Position numbers and translations under genes: made by a program. The notes beneath the pieces are model-generated. The model made no database searches and was not told the origin of the DNA. It saw only the letters and a program-made list of their open reading frames with translations. Below are positions 25,844 through 59,249 of a stretch of DNA of 64,000 nucleotides, piece by piece. This DNA is from Lota lota. Taxonomy: Eukaryota; Chordata; Actinopteri; Gadiformes; Lotidae. The DNA lies in NCBI GenBank assembly GCA_026745465.1, contig JACYXH010000473.1:2237191-2301190 (forward strand). The letters run 5' to 3'. Within the stretch, counting starts at the first letter, position 1; every line of letters begins with the position of its first letter.

Positions 25844-26636
25844 CTGTATACAGGCAGATATGCATGGTTGTAAAGGCCGGAGTGTGCTAAAAAAAAAAGT
25901 AACGATCTCAAGACATACGTGTGATCGACATGAAGCAACACTGCTCTCTTTCTTACTCTCTCACTCTCTCTTCCACTCTCACTCTCTCTATAGCCAGGGC
26001 CAAACGACACAACTTTAAAAACCCTGATTTAACGCCCATCTACTATACATGTTCCGATGTGCATTACCTATAGACACCGGTTGCTTGCTGTGTGCGTAAA
26101 CTTCGACAGATGTCCACAGAGCAGTCAGTCAATACATGTGTGCTGGTCAGTCTTTTCATGGTCACTCAGGACTCAGGAAACCAAGGTTTCCATCCCTTCC
26201 CGGTTCCTGTTGTCAGCAAGCCATTGTCTCTTTTTCGGTCTTCTTGCTCCTAGTGTATGTATTTTCCCCTGATATTCTCACACAAGATGCTTAAATAGGT
26301 TTTGCAGTGAGTGCATCACACGCAAACACTGACTGTACTCTAATATAGTGTTTAAGAAGGTGAATTGTGTTTCCTCACCCACCATTAGGGTGAAAGGGGG
26401 ATGGGGGGTGGTGTTGGCATTGACTGATATTTCTGAGGGTAGCAGGGAGATAAGAGGGGACGGATGGACAGAGGGATGAGGGGGAGAAGGGATGAAAGAA
26501 AGTGGCGGAAAAAGGAGTAAGACAGGGGTGAGGTAGAAAAGAGTGGGGTGAGGTAGAGGAGGGAGGATCTGAATCCTGGAGGTGGTGTAGGGTGGAGGGT
26601 TAGCAGCCAGGCAGGTGAGGTGGGATCCACAGGCCT

Positions 26637-35241
<8,605 letters not shown>

Positions 35242-35346
35242 GAGGCTGCAGGTAGGGCAGAGGAGTTGCCTCTCTCTCTAGTCAGCTGGTGTCTCTCCAG
35301 TCAGTTCTCCATGTTTCTCCAACGGGTCAAATTCAGGACGTTGTAC
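35242..35346 (-). other. snrk 5' UTR part of the first coding exon
   Basis: On the minus strand an acceptor (CGTTGATCCAG) precedes 105 bp of leader before ATG at 35241. This shows that at least one upstream non-coding exon exists. Confidence 0.6.
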
Positions 35347-35703
35347 CTGGATCAACGAAAAGGGGCATTTTTATAGATAAGTGTCATGAGGTGTTCAAAC
35401 AATGGAGTAAACTAAAATTTAGGCAGGCAGCTACCTAACAGGCCTCCTTGTGCAGGATGCCTAATCCCTACCATCTTATTGATGCAGGACATGTATGTAT
35501 CCACTTTCTAACCAGCTCAGTCAAACAAAGAAGAGCCAATCCACGTGAAAAGAATAAAATCACAGAATATAAATCACAACAAAACAGTTTCCAGGAATTT
35601 GTTGAGTAAACTCATTCCACTTGTAGGCACTTGACGCAAAGATCACCAGATGGTAGTTGTCAGTGAACTGTGCAACCTCGGTTTCGAAACAACCCCCCCC
35701 CCC

Positions 35704-38401
<2,698 letters not shown>

Positions 38402-39922
38402 AACTGCTCAAAAAAATAAAGGGAACACTAAAATAACACATCCTAGATCTGAATGAATGAAATAATCTTATTAAAAACTTTTTTCTTTACATAGTTGAAT
38501 GTGCTGACAACATAATCACACAAAAATTATCAATGGAAATCAAATTTATCAACCCATGGAGGTCTGGATTTGGAGTCACACTCAAAATTAAAGTGGAAAA
38601 CCACACTACAGGCTGATCCAACTTTGATGTAATGTCCTTAAAACAAGTCAAAATGAGGCTCAGTAGTGTGTGTGGCCTCCACGTGCCTGTATGACCTCCC
38701 TACAACGCCTGGGCATGCTCCTGATGAGGTGGCGGATGGTCTCCTGAGGGATCTCCTCCCAGACCTGGACTAAAGCATCCGCCAACTCCTGGACAGTCTG
38801 TGGTGCAACGTGGCGTTGGTGGATGGAGCGAGACATGATGTCCCAGATGTGCTCAATTGGATTCAGGTCTGGGGAACGGGCGGGCCAGTCCATAGCATCA
38901 ATGCCTTCCTCTTGCAGGAACTGCTGACACTCCAGCCACATGAGGTCTAGCATTGTCTTGCATTAGGAGGAACCCAGGGCCAACCGCACCAGCATATGGT
39001 CTCACAAGGGGTCTGAGGATCTCATCTCGGTACCTAATGGCAGTCAGGCTACCTCTGGCGAGCACATGGAGGGCTGTGCAGCCCCCCAAAGAAATGCCAC
39101 CCCACACCATGACTGACCCACCGCCAAACCGGTCATGCTGGATGTTGCAGGCAGCAGAACGTTCTCCACGGCGTCTCCAGACTCTGTCACATGTGCTCAG
39201 TGTGAACCTGCTTTCATCTGTGAAGAGCACAGGGCGCCAGTGGCGAATTTGCCAATCTTGGTGTTCTCTGGCAAATGCCAAACGTCCTGCACGGTGTTGG
39301 GCTGTAAGCACAACCCCCACCTGTGGACGTCGGGCCCTCATACCACCCTCATGGAGTCTGTTTCTGACCGTTTGAGCAGACACATGCACATTTGTGGCCT
39401 GCTGGAGGTCATTTTGCAGGGCTCTGGCAGTGCTCCTCCTGCTCCTCCTTGCACAAAGGCGGAGGTAGCGGTCCTGCTGCTGGGTTGTTGCCCTCCTACG
39501 GCTTCCTCCACGTCTCCTGGTAGCGCCTCCATGCTCTGGACACTATGCTGACACAGACACAGCAAACCTTCTTGCCACAGCTCGCATTGATGTGCCATCC
39601 TGGATGAGCTGCACTACCTGAGCCACTTGTGTGGGTTGTAGACTCCGTCTCATGCTACCACTAGAGTGAAAGCACCGCCAGCATTCAAAAGTGACCAAAA
39701 CATCAGCCAGGAAGCATAGGAACTGAGAAGTGGTCTGTGGTCACCACCTGCAGAACCACTCCTTTATTGGGGGTGTCTTGCTAATTGCCTATAATTTCAG
39801 CATGTGAAATTTATTGTCAATCAGTGTTGCTTCCTAAGTGGACAGTTTGAGTTCACAGAAGTGTGATTGACTTGGAGTTACATTGTGTTGTTTAAGTGTT
39901 CCCTTTATTTTTTTGAGCAGTG
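38402..39922 (-). mobile_element. Tc1/mariner element, about 1.5 kb, with TA target site
   Basis: Terminal inverted repeats read CTGCTCAAAAAAATAAAGGG at the left and its reverse complement at the right. TA dinucleotides flank both ends (38400-38401 and 39923-39924), as expected for Tc1/mariner. The left terminus has one base changed relative to the inverse of the right. The interior holds a decayed transposase on the minus strand. Confidence 0.9.
38660..39653 (-). pseudogene. Tc1-like DDE transposase, frameshifted
   Basis: The minus-strand frame opens [20 protein letters not shown] at 39653 (helix-turn-helix DNA-binding region). It changes frame around 39540, resumes as [20 protein letters not shown], and shows the DD34E catalytic stations [18 protein letters not shown] and SPDLNPIEHIWD. 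A second frame change falls near 38900-38950. Catalytic residues are visible, but the reading frame is broken at least twice, so no active enzyme can be made. Length and motifs match Tc1 transposases of about 340 residues. Confidence 0.85.
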
Positions 39923-40418
39923 TATATAGGCCTTTATAACATTTCTATAGTTCATTCGATTTTTTATTTATTCCATGTATGGTAAACGGCAATGCAGAAA
40001 GGCTGGGTAGATGTAATAATTCCCTTACATTCTCCCATTAATTAAAAGACCTAATTACAAGGTACAAGCCCTAGGGGATTGTGTTGCACTTAGCCATTAA
40101 AGTCAATAGACCATTGCTCAAAAATAATTTCGTTTTAATAAATAGCAAAAACCTGCATCCATTTAATTTGCCTCTCGTCAATAATCTCCCATTATACTAC
40201 AGCAAATACGAACTAGTTATACTCTATTAGACTTGTCAGACATAACCCAGAGCTCTGCTACTGCACAAACCAACTGCAGCAGAATCTATTTCTGCTATTT
40301 CCCAATTATGTCTTACATTGCCTCCATCATCAAAACAGAAATCCATATTGTGTAGCACGCCGTGCCAAATAGTGCAATTTGTATAAACAGATGGCCATGG
40401 ATAAATTATTTCAAAATG

Positions 40419-40424
40419 TTTATT
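40419..40424 (-). terminator. rpl14 polyadenylation signal AATAAA
   Basis: AATAAA (minus strand) lies 12 bp after the TGA, giving a very short 3' UTR as is usual for ribosomal-protein genes. Confidence 0.8.
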
Positions 40425-40435
40425 TGTGGAACCAA

Positions 40436-42459
40436 TCACTTTTTTGCTGCCTCTTTCTGGAGTTTCTTCACCTCGTGCTTGATGATTCTGTTCCTCTGTA
40501 GACAAAAACAACAAATAAAATTGACATGATGGCACAAACTGCTAGCTTTTTACAATCAGCTCTTCATTCATGAAAACACTGAAAAGTTTAAACTTACCAT
40601 CTTCTTGGCCTTCATCACCTTGTAGCGGTCAAAGTCGCACATATGAGCCCTCTGAAGATAGAAACCATGAGATTATTCTCTAGATCTTCATTATACAAAT
40701 AATTTATAAACATAAGATTCTGATTACCAGAGACCAGGGATCAACAGTCAACAAGTATACACGAGGGATGCAACTCCATTTATAAAATTAATTTTTATTC
40801 ATTAACCTAGTGTTGATTGTCTGACAAAGAAAATGGTTCCATTCAGAAAATACATAGCCTAGTGTCAAATATGAAACTTTGAGCAGCTATGTATTGGAGA
40901 TCATGACAAATACATTTTGGTCAATACTTATTGGACTGGTCTCAGTTTTGATACACATCAATAAACATGTACATCCACGTCATGGCTTAACAGATGTGGA
41001 TTTTCATACACAAAACTTCCCAACCTAATATATCTACAGAATACATACTTCACCCCGATTTTCCCTCTACGCCAATGTTGCCACAAAACCCAAGTTACCT
41101 TTATACACACAAGCCATCAAGACCAAGTAAACAAATATGGCATGCAAGTATTTTAGTATAAATTCACACTAGATAGAAATGGCAACCAAGAAAGCATTTT
41201 AATGAACTAGAGTTGAACATGCCTTAGACAAACCATCGCCAAAGCAAAAAATAAATAAAAATAAAGTTATCAAGGAGTTTAAATATTCAGTACCAATAAA
41301 AAAACATGTCAATGCTGTGAGATTGAAACACTGCTTACCTTCTTCTTGGCCTCAATCTTCTTCGCCCAGCTGCTTTGCTCCCATTTCTGGTTGACCTCAG
41401 CCTTCTCCCAGGCCTTCCTCACAAACTTCTGACGGGCACTGTGCAACATGAGACATTTTAGTATACAATGACATTAAATCTTACCAAGCAAATGGGCCAC
41501 ACATGTTAGTCAGGTCTTAGTTATTAACTTTCAGTTTTCTTGACACAATAAATACAATTGTGTTAAAACATAGGGCCAGCCTTTCAATAAAGAGTACTTA
41601 TAATGAGTATATATTTTATATGAAAACTCTACATTAGTTGTATTATGACTTAAAATTAAAAAAGAACTGCATGGAATGGGAGTCTGAACAATTTCCTCAC
41701 CTGTGAGGTACTTTGATAACGAAGTCAGTGAGCTGCATGCACTTGAAGGGCATGGACTGCCTCTTTACTCCAGTGCAGGGTCCATCAACGAGAGCCTAAA
41801 CAGGTCAAGGCATTAATTACTGTTCTTGTGGGCTTAGACATAAATTAGGTTTGAGATTGCAGTAAATTACCATTTACCCTGTTTTGGTCGATGACATCTA
41901 CGATGGCCACAAGTTTGCCCTCATTGGCCCCAAAAGCGACGTAGGCGACGCGGCCAATCTGAACATAACGCTTGAACACCTGTAGAAGACAATCACGTTG
42001 TTTTAGGTTAGTTTAAACATTTTGACGTGAATACTGGATGGTGAACAGGACGTCTGTTATTTGACGCTAGCATGCATTATTCTCTACAACCAGCTACCCA
42101 CATGTTTACTTAGCATAGTCCATTGCATACAGACGAATAATGATGGTTGCACTGCAGTGAAGGCAATATGACATGAAAGAGTTAGCTAAGCTGTGACAAT
42201 TATACGTTAGAAATGATAATAGATCATGGACTGATCGGCCCTCCCTGCTTAGTGGACCACGTTTCAAACACGGCAATAGCAGACATTTCTCCGCAATCGA
42301 ATATAGCTTTAGATTACCATAAAAAACACAGGAAAACGGACATATAATGAAAACGGGCTGTTTCTGCAACATTATACTTGCGGGTTTATGGTGTAGCAGT
42401 AATACATATAGAACTAATTCAATTTTTGAGATGCTAAAACTTCACGACGATCTCACCAT
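40436..42459 (-). CDS. rpl14: Ribosomal protein L14 (eL14), six exons
   Basis: Exons in transcript order: 42459-42457 (ATG only), 41979-41878, 41795-41701, 41438-41339, 40651-40598, 40495-40436. Borders are GT-AG, and 414 nt encode 137 residues, near the length of fish eL14 (no long Ala/Lys C-terminal extension as in mammals). The protein starts [20 protein letters not shown], with the KOW-type [20 protein letters not shown], then [18 protein letters not shown], and ends [19 protein letters not shown]. It is a component of the 60S subunit. The initiator codon alone in exon 1 is common for ribosomal-protein genes. This is the intron-bearing, presumably functional gene, unlike the RPS15 retrocopy. 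Confidence 0.95.
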
Positions 42460-42483
42460 GATGGCTGTCCGTGAGCAGAAAGG
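42460..42483 (-). promoter_or_regulatory. rpl14 5'-TOP leader
   Basis: The minus-strand leader CCTTTCTGCTCACGG begins about 24 bp before ATG and matches a 5' terminal oligopyrimidine start, the translational control signal typical of ribosomal-protein messages (mTOR/LARP1 pathway). The exact transcription start is inferred. Confidence 0.6.
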
Positions 42484-43293
42484 ACGTCCCCACTTCCGCT
42501 CAACGCATACATACGCTTTCCGCTTGTTCTCCACACATGCGCACTGGGTCGATAAGTGGTAAGCACACAAATAGAAAGAAATGCTAAATATGATGTTTAA
42601 AGGGTATCCTTAATAACCAAAGCTTAAGACTTGACAGAGTCTACTTCTGTAAAGGTTTCCTTCAAGTAAAAAAAAAATGGAGGGTGAATATTTATCACAT
42701 ACAGATTTGTAGGCTACAATCATTCACATCACACCAATGTCCACTGGGTATAGCCAACGTATAACATAACATTTATTATCATGATAATCATAGGTTATTA
42801 TTTTTATGATCTATATTTACCTAAATATCTCCTATAACTACAATTCCATGGAAAATCATGTAACAAGATACATGTATTTGTATATTGTATACTGTATATA
42901 ACAGACACTCTTTCCAAAACAAAGTATAGTCATTAACGAACATGTAGCGGTTGGGCATCTTGCTCAAGGATGTATATAGGTAGACAGTGGACATTGGGGA
43001 TCCAAACACAGAACCTTTCGACTGGGAGTCAAACACCATATGCTCCATTATTCAAAATTTTAAGGTATGCAATCAGATAAAAACATCTTATATTGTGAAT
43101 TTATTTTAGGGAACATCTCACAAATTTAAACAAAACTGTATCACAATACATATACTCATTAGTTATATGAAGTTGAAGGTGATTGATAATGTTGATCTGT
43201 AGCTAAACCAGGGTACGCCACTCCATTTGGACACTATTTTCATAAAAGTATTCAGTACAACATTAAAAAAACATTACAACATTATATAAAACA
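42484..43293. other. Intergenic between rpl14 and cfap70, no gene seen
   Basis: About 800 bp of AT-rich sequence. It should contain the rpl14 promoter next to the TOP leader. No other feature was recognised. Confidence 0.5.
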
Positions 43294-43299
43294 TTTATT
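43294..43299 (-). terminator. cfap70 polyadenylation signal AATAAA
   Basis: AATAAA on the minus strand lies about 50 bp after the cfap70 stop codon. Confidence 0.7.
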
Positions 43300-43349
43300 T
43301 ACATATAATTGAAACATGTTTTCACACTACATTGAACAACTGAGAGAAG

Positions 43350-54864
<11,515 letters not shown>

Positions 54865-54918
54865 ACTTAACAAATATTGACGTGAAACCGCTTTGCCGAC
54901 AACAAGCGTTTACAGTCC

Positions 54919-54932
54919 GTTTCTATAGCAAC
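54919..54932 (-). promoter_or_regulatory. RFX X-box in the cfap70 promoter
   Basis: The minus strand reads GTTGCTATAGAAAC, which fits the X-box half-sites (RYYNYY, 2-bp gap, RRNRAC). It lies 55 bp upstream of the cfap70 start codon. RFX factors drive ciliary genes through X-boxes close to the start, so position and motif agree with the gene's identity. Confidence 0.65.
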
Positions 54933-55009
54933 GGTTGCAAGCCCAGTAACCCCTGCACACGCATGCACTCAGCCGCTCCAAATATTTCACAGGACGAGAG
55001 GATCCAGAA

Positions 55010-55245
55010 GTGTAGCGTTAAACCGGTCTACCGCAACGCCATATCCGGTCTCTTACTTAATATGAGCTGTATGTGACAGTTAACAGTCCCAGTAGCGAGA
55101 AGAATAATTACAAGACAGTAATAGTAACAACAACAACAAGGATAATGGTTTTAGTGTTTTCACAAATCATTTTACAAAAAAATATCCGAAACATGTAGCG
55201 GAACTAACTGGAAGACCCGCCCTCTCACTCGCCAATAATGCTCAA
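55010..55245. repeat. Second copy of the dispersed repeat seen at about 7340-7550
   Basis: Aligns by eye with 7340-7550 in the same orientation (ACCGGT or CCCGGT, CTACCGCAA, CAGTTAAC, GAGAAGAATAA, ATATCCGAAACA, CCCTCTC). It lies 150-380 bp upstream of the cfap70 start codon and may contribute sequence to the promoter region. Confidence 0.55.
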
Positions 55246-56109
55246 TTGTATCTTTCCAGGCGTTCTGTCGTGAGATGAGAACCCCTGTGAACGAGGAGTC
55301 TCCAGATTTTACAACTTTCTTTAGTTTGTGTAAAAATAAACCAAAACAACCTGAAGAAAATACGAATTCAGGTCTGCATTATTCCTCGGCCTTCCTGTTA
55401 AAGACAGCTCTCGATGAGAGATATATTCAAATCTAAAATAAAAGTTGCTAATCTTTTATTATAGCCAATTCAGTAATAGTAAAACTCAAATGAAGAAAAA
55501 TCGAGCAACCAGAAACGAACAGACTTGAGCCAGCACTGCACATCACGTACTGTATTTAAAAGAAACCAAGTAAATACTGCTCTCGATGAAGACGATCCGG
55601 AACGGATTGCAGTACACCTGCTTTTTCATTATTTACCAATAGATGGCAGCATTGGTCTTCAAATTTTGAATACCAAAATAAATCTAAAAACTCTAGCCTA
55701 CCCAGGACCCATGGTGGGTTCCCGAGCCCTAAACTATACAGTAGACTAGCCATGACCAGTATCATCTGGCATCAAACATTGAATCTCTATTGTGCCCTGT
55801 ATAATTATTTTACTAAGAAAGTTTACAGTAGGCATTCTTACCCTGGGCTTGGATCCTCCACATTTACTGCTACATTTACTACTTATCATTTATTATGGTG
55901 TATTTATATATTATTTCTAAACACAAAACTACACATCAAATACAAATCAAATTATATATTAGTTATTTAATGAATATTGTTATTATTTCACACCTAAACA
56001 CATGGTTTTACCTTGATAAACATCCATGTTAGACGTCTATGTTAAATGTCCATATTATTTGACAATGTTAATGTAGGTGTAATGTTAGTTGTCCTAGTTC
56101 GGGGTCATG
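55246..56109. other. Intergenic between cfap70 and the unidentified gene
   Basis: AT-rich, no recognised exon. A minus-strand AATAAA at about 55889-55894 could serve the upstream gene. Confidence 0.4.
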
Positions 56110-59100
56110 TTAGGTTTCCATGGCGTCCATAGTCTTCATGCAGCAGAAGAGCCCGCAAAGCCAGGAGCCCCACTTCCTTTTCCTTTTGACATCCCTCACC
56201 TCCTTTAGAGTCACTTGACTTCCCTGCAGCAGATAGAAACCCCCAAGTCAAATCGTAATCATTTCCAACATGGTTGTGCAACCATCATTAAAGCCATGTG
56301 TATCAGATCCGATGTACTGAGATTACTCGGCAGCACTTTGATATACAGGAATAACAGAAACCCTTTGTTATACACGAAATGTGTAGGATATATCATGAGG
56401 CATGACATAGTCATGGCTACCCTGGGATCTAAGACGACGGTGTTGAGGAACTCCTCCCTGCTCTCCTTCTCCTGGCGCTCCCTGCAGAGACGCTCCTCCA
56501 GCAGGGTGGGAATTCTCTCTTCCTCTCCTTCCTCCCTCCTCACGGGAAGGTTGATGCAGTAGGGGGTGTAGTCTCCCGCCTTGACCTCCTCCCCAAAGCT
56601 CACGGAGGGCTTCAGGTGGTTGAGCACCTCTGTGGCGATGAGGGAGCAGGCCAGCAGGGCTACCTGGGGGTCCTCCATGAGACCCTCCCTTGTCAGCCAT
56701 ATGTTGGGCAAGGCCTCGTTCTCGTTTAGTACAACTAAATATGTATATCATGTTTATTTAAAAAAATACACGTTTTACATACATTTTGATAACATATTAC
56801 ATCATACCATCATGGTTTAAGTACTTTCGCATTATTTGTTGGGGACAGTGCCTTGCAATTGATGCCATTCGTTAGATGAAGAAAACCATCCAGGCTTTGT
56901 CTAAACACATTGATGTAAGAGAGGAGACACTGTCTGTCTTTGCAAATGTTACTCCCGTTTATGTGAATTCAATGAGGATATTATAACTCCACTAAACCTA
57001 AAGTAGACCTCTTGCTCGGGGGTCCTCAGGCACTCCACAGTGTCTCCAAACACTTTGTTGTTGTGGTATTTGGTGGTCTCCTTCACCAGGAGGAGGTGCA
57101 CATGCTCCACCAGCTCCTTCTCAAAGGCCCGGAACCCGAGGGCCTGAGACCTGACGTGGGTCTTGTCCCGGCCTCGAAACAGTTCTGCCACTATCTGCTC
57201 AACAGTGGGCCGATGGATCAGAACCTTGAGTCTTATCTTGTGTGGTTGTAATGAACCTACGGTGGTAAGAACAGGCTAGACTCCATCACCAGACTGCTGG
57301 CGGGCTGCTGGAAGAAGCAGCAGGGCTCCAGGGAGCAGAGGGCCACTGGCCAGGCTCCGTCATCCCACATCCCCTGCACCTCCTATGGTCTCCTCCAGAG
57401 CTCCGTCAGCCTCCTGCCACTGAGCCTTGGTCCTGCATTGGCTAGTCAAACACAGGTGGGCGTTTGGGAAGTTACTCTGGAGAGGTTCCAGGCTGCAGTC
57501 CAGGGCCAGCAGATTGGGGAATGGAGTGCTGCTGCTGACCGCTGAGGTCACCTCCTTGACTGGGAGGGAGCGTATGGCTGAACAGCCTGGTCTCCATTGG
57601 GTCCAGAAAATAAATATCTAAACTGGCATTTCTTCGTTGAGGACTCTTATATTGGCAAAGTGTTTAACTGAACAACAATATCCGTTATCCAATACAATTA
57701 GTAGGACATAGGGCTAACAGCATTTTAAATTCAATAGCAAAGTAACCGATGAAGAAATGTATATTTCTACAATATTCTAAAGGTTAATTCAACTGAATAA
57801 TTGATGTGTAGTTATACTTGGATGGTTAACAATTCAACAAGCAATACAACTGCTCGTTGTCAACTTCATAATCTTAACTTTCAATCATTTAATGTTATGA
57901 TTAATACCACCTAAATACCTTAGAATTGTACACACAATTATGATGTAAAATTCTAATAATAATGTATTTGTTTGTTTGCTTCACTGGGGATAACAGTTAT
58001 GTGATTACCTTGGGTGGGGTTGGAGGTTGCTTCCGGGATACCTGACTGATATTGGGCCAGCAGGACCTCGACGATCTCCCCCCGAATGGAGCGGAGGAGA
58101 TCAGGGTTCACCAAAGCTCAGCTTCCCCGAAACTCAAGAAGTTGAAGCTTCTTGAGCTTCAACAGAAGAGAGTGGAGGAGAGCTATGGTCAACTAGCGTA
58201 GCTAGCCTAGTGCGCATATAGCGAGCGATCACACAGGAGCCACTTTAATGTTTTCATCTGGTATTCTGTTCTGAGCTTTAGTTAGATTATTTAGATATGC
58301 ACAGCTGGTTAAGGATATGATTGTATAAAGGTTACATAACTTATTCTAATAAAATATCTATGGTGGACTGTGTCTACACAGTTGGCCCATGGTTGCAATT
58401 TGGAAACCCGTAGTACCTGGAGGGCCGACCCAAAGCCTTTCATTAGGCAGCTCTGGACCAGAAAGGTGAGCCGCCTGATTTTCCAGCCGGGATGCCGGAA
58501 ACCAGTGTCCACAGCAACCCCAGGTATCTTCCTCAGGGTCTCCAGCATGAGAAGACTCAGCTGGGAGAGAATAAATAGAGAATGCAGAAGAGTAAGACAG
58601 AAATCAATTACTTCCTGAAGTAAAATTTATTCCAACCTATAAACATGGGCCATGTGTCAGAAACATTATTGTGCCATTTGTTATTCCTCTACTGGTTGTA
58701 GTAGTAAAGTAGTAGTACTGTTGGTAGTGTGGTCGTATGACCAGGACCTACCTGGAGAGTGAGGGCCAGGAGCTGCTGCTGGTCTAGCCGTCTGACGCTG
58801 CCATCCCCGTTGAGGGGGTGGAGCTTCAGGATGAGCTGGACCAGCAGGTCGTCCACCAGGTCACTGCTGACCGTGACCATGGTGATGGGAGTAAGGCACT
58901 GTATAGCCGACTCCATCATCTGGGTGAATATATAATTCACAACAACGGAATGCATTGTGCAACAGCAGGTAAAACGAAGAGAGCAGTGGTAAACACGGGC
59001 TATACTCACGAAGGACCAGGTAAACTGATAAAGAACAAAGCACAGACCCGTGACTCTATATAATCTGATTTCCATAACTGGCCATTGAATGTTGTGATGT

Positions 59101-59220
59101 CACACATGCTCAACAACAAATGTTTTATAAAAAAAGATAATCGTAACACAGCATCAGTGATACGAACCACAAGCTCAGCCAGAACTAGGCCTTGTAGGAC
59201 GTTTGCAAAGTAAGCGTGGA
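56110..59220 (-). CDS. Unidentified multi-exon gene (3' part), possible frameshift
   Basis: Likely exons in transcript order: about 59215-59165 (AYFANVLQGLVLAELV), 58919-58752 (MMESAIQCLTPITMVTVSSD), 58560-58417 (LETLRKIPGVAVDTGFRHPG), about 58110-58009 (NPDLLRSIRGEIVEVLLAQY), 57586-57261 (CSAIRSLPVKEVTSAVSSST, later VALCSLEPCCFFQQPASS), about 57200-57000 (AELFRGRDKTHVRSQALGFR), about 56716-56421 (NIWLTREGLMEDPQVALLAC, EERLCRERQEKESREEF) and 56223-56110 (ends WLCGLFCCMKTMDAMET). Several borders are good GT-AG sites, and codon-like composition is clear. A one-base frame change is needed near 57362, and two junction phases do not agree, so it is a pseudogene, contains sequence errors, or I have missed exons. 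No catalytic motif was recognised. The 5' end was not found before the grb10 3' region. I do not assign a name. Confidence 0.55.
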
Positions 59221-59249
59221 TGACAAATGTGTAATTGCAATTTGTTTAT

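Noticed and set aside
38953..39551. Plus-strand frames over the Tc1-like element
   Set aside because: They are antisense shadows of the minus-strand transposase, whose catalytic motifs are clear.
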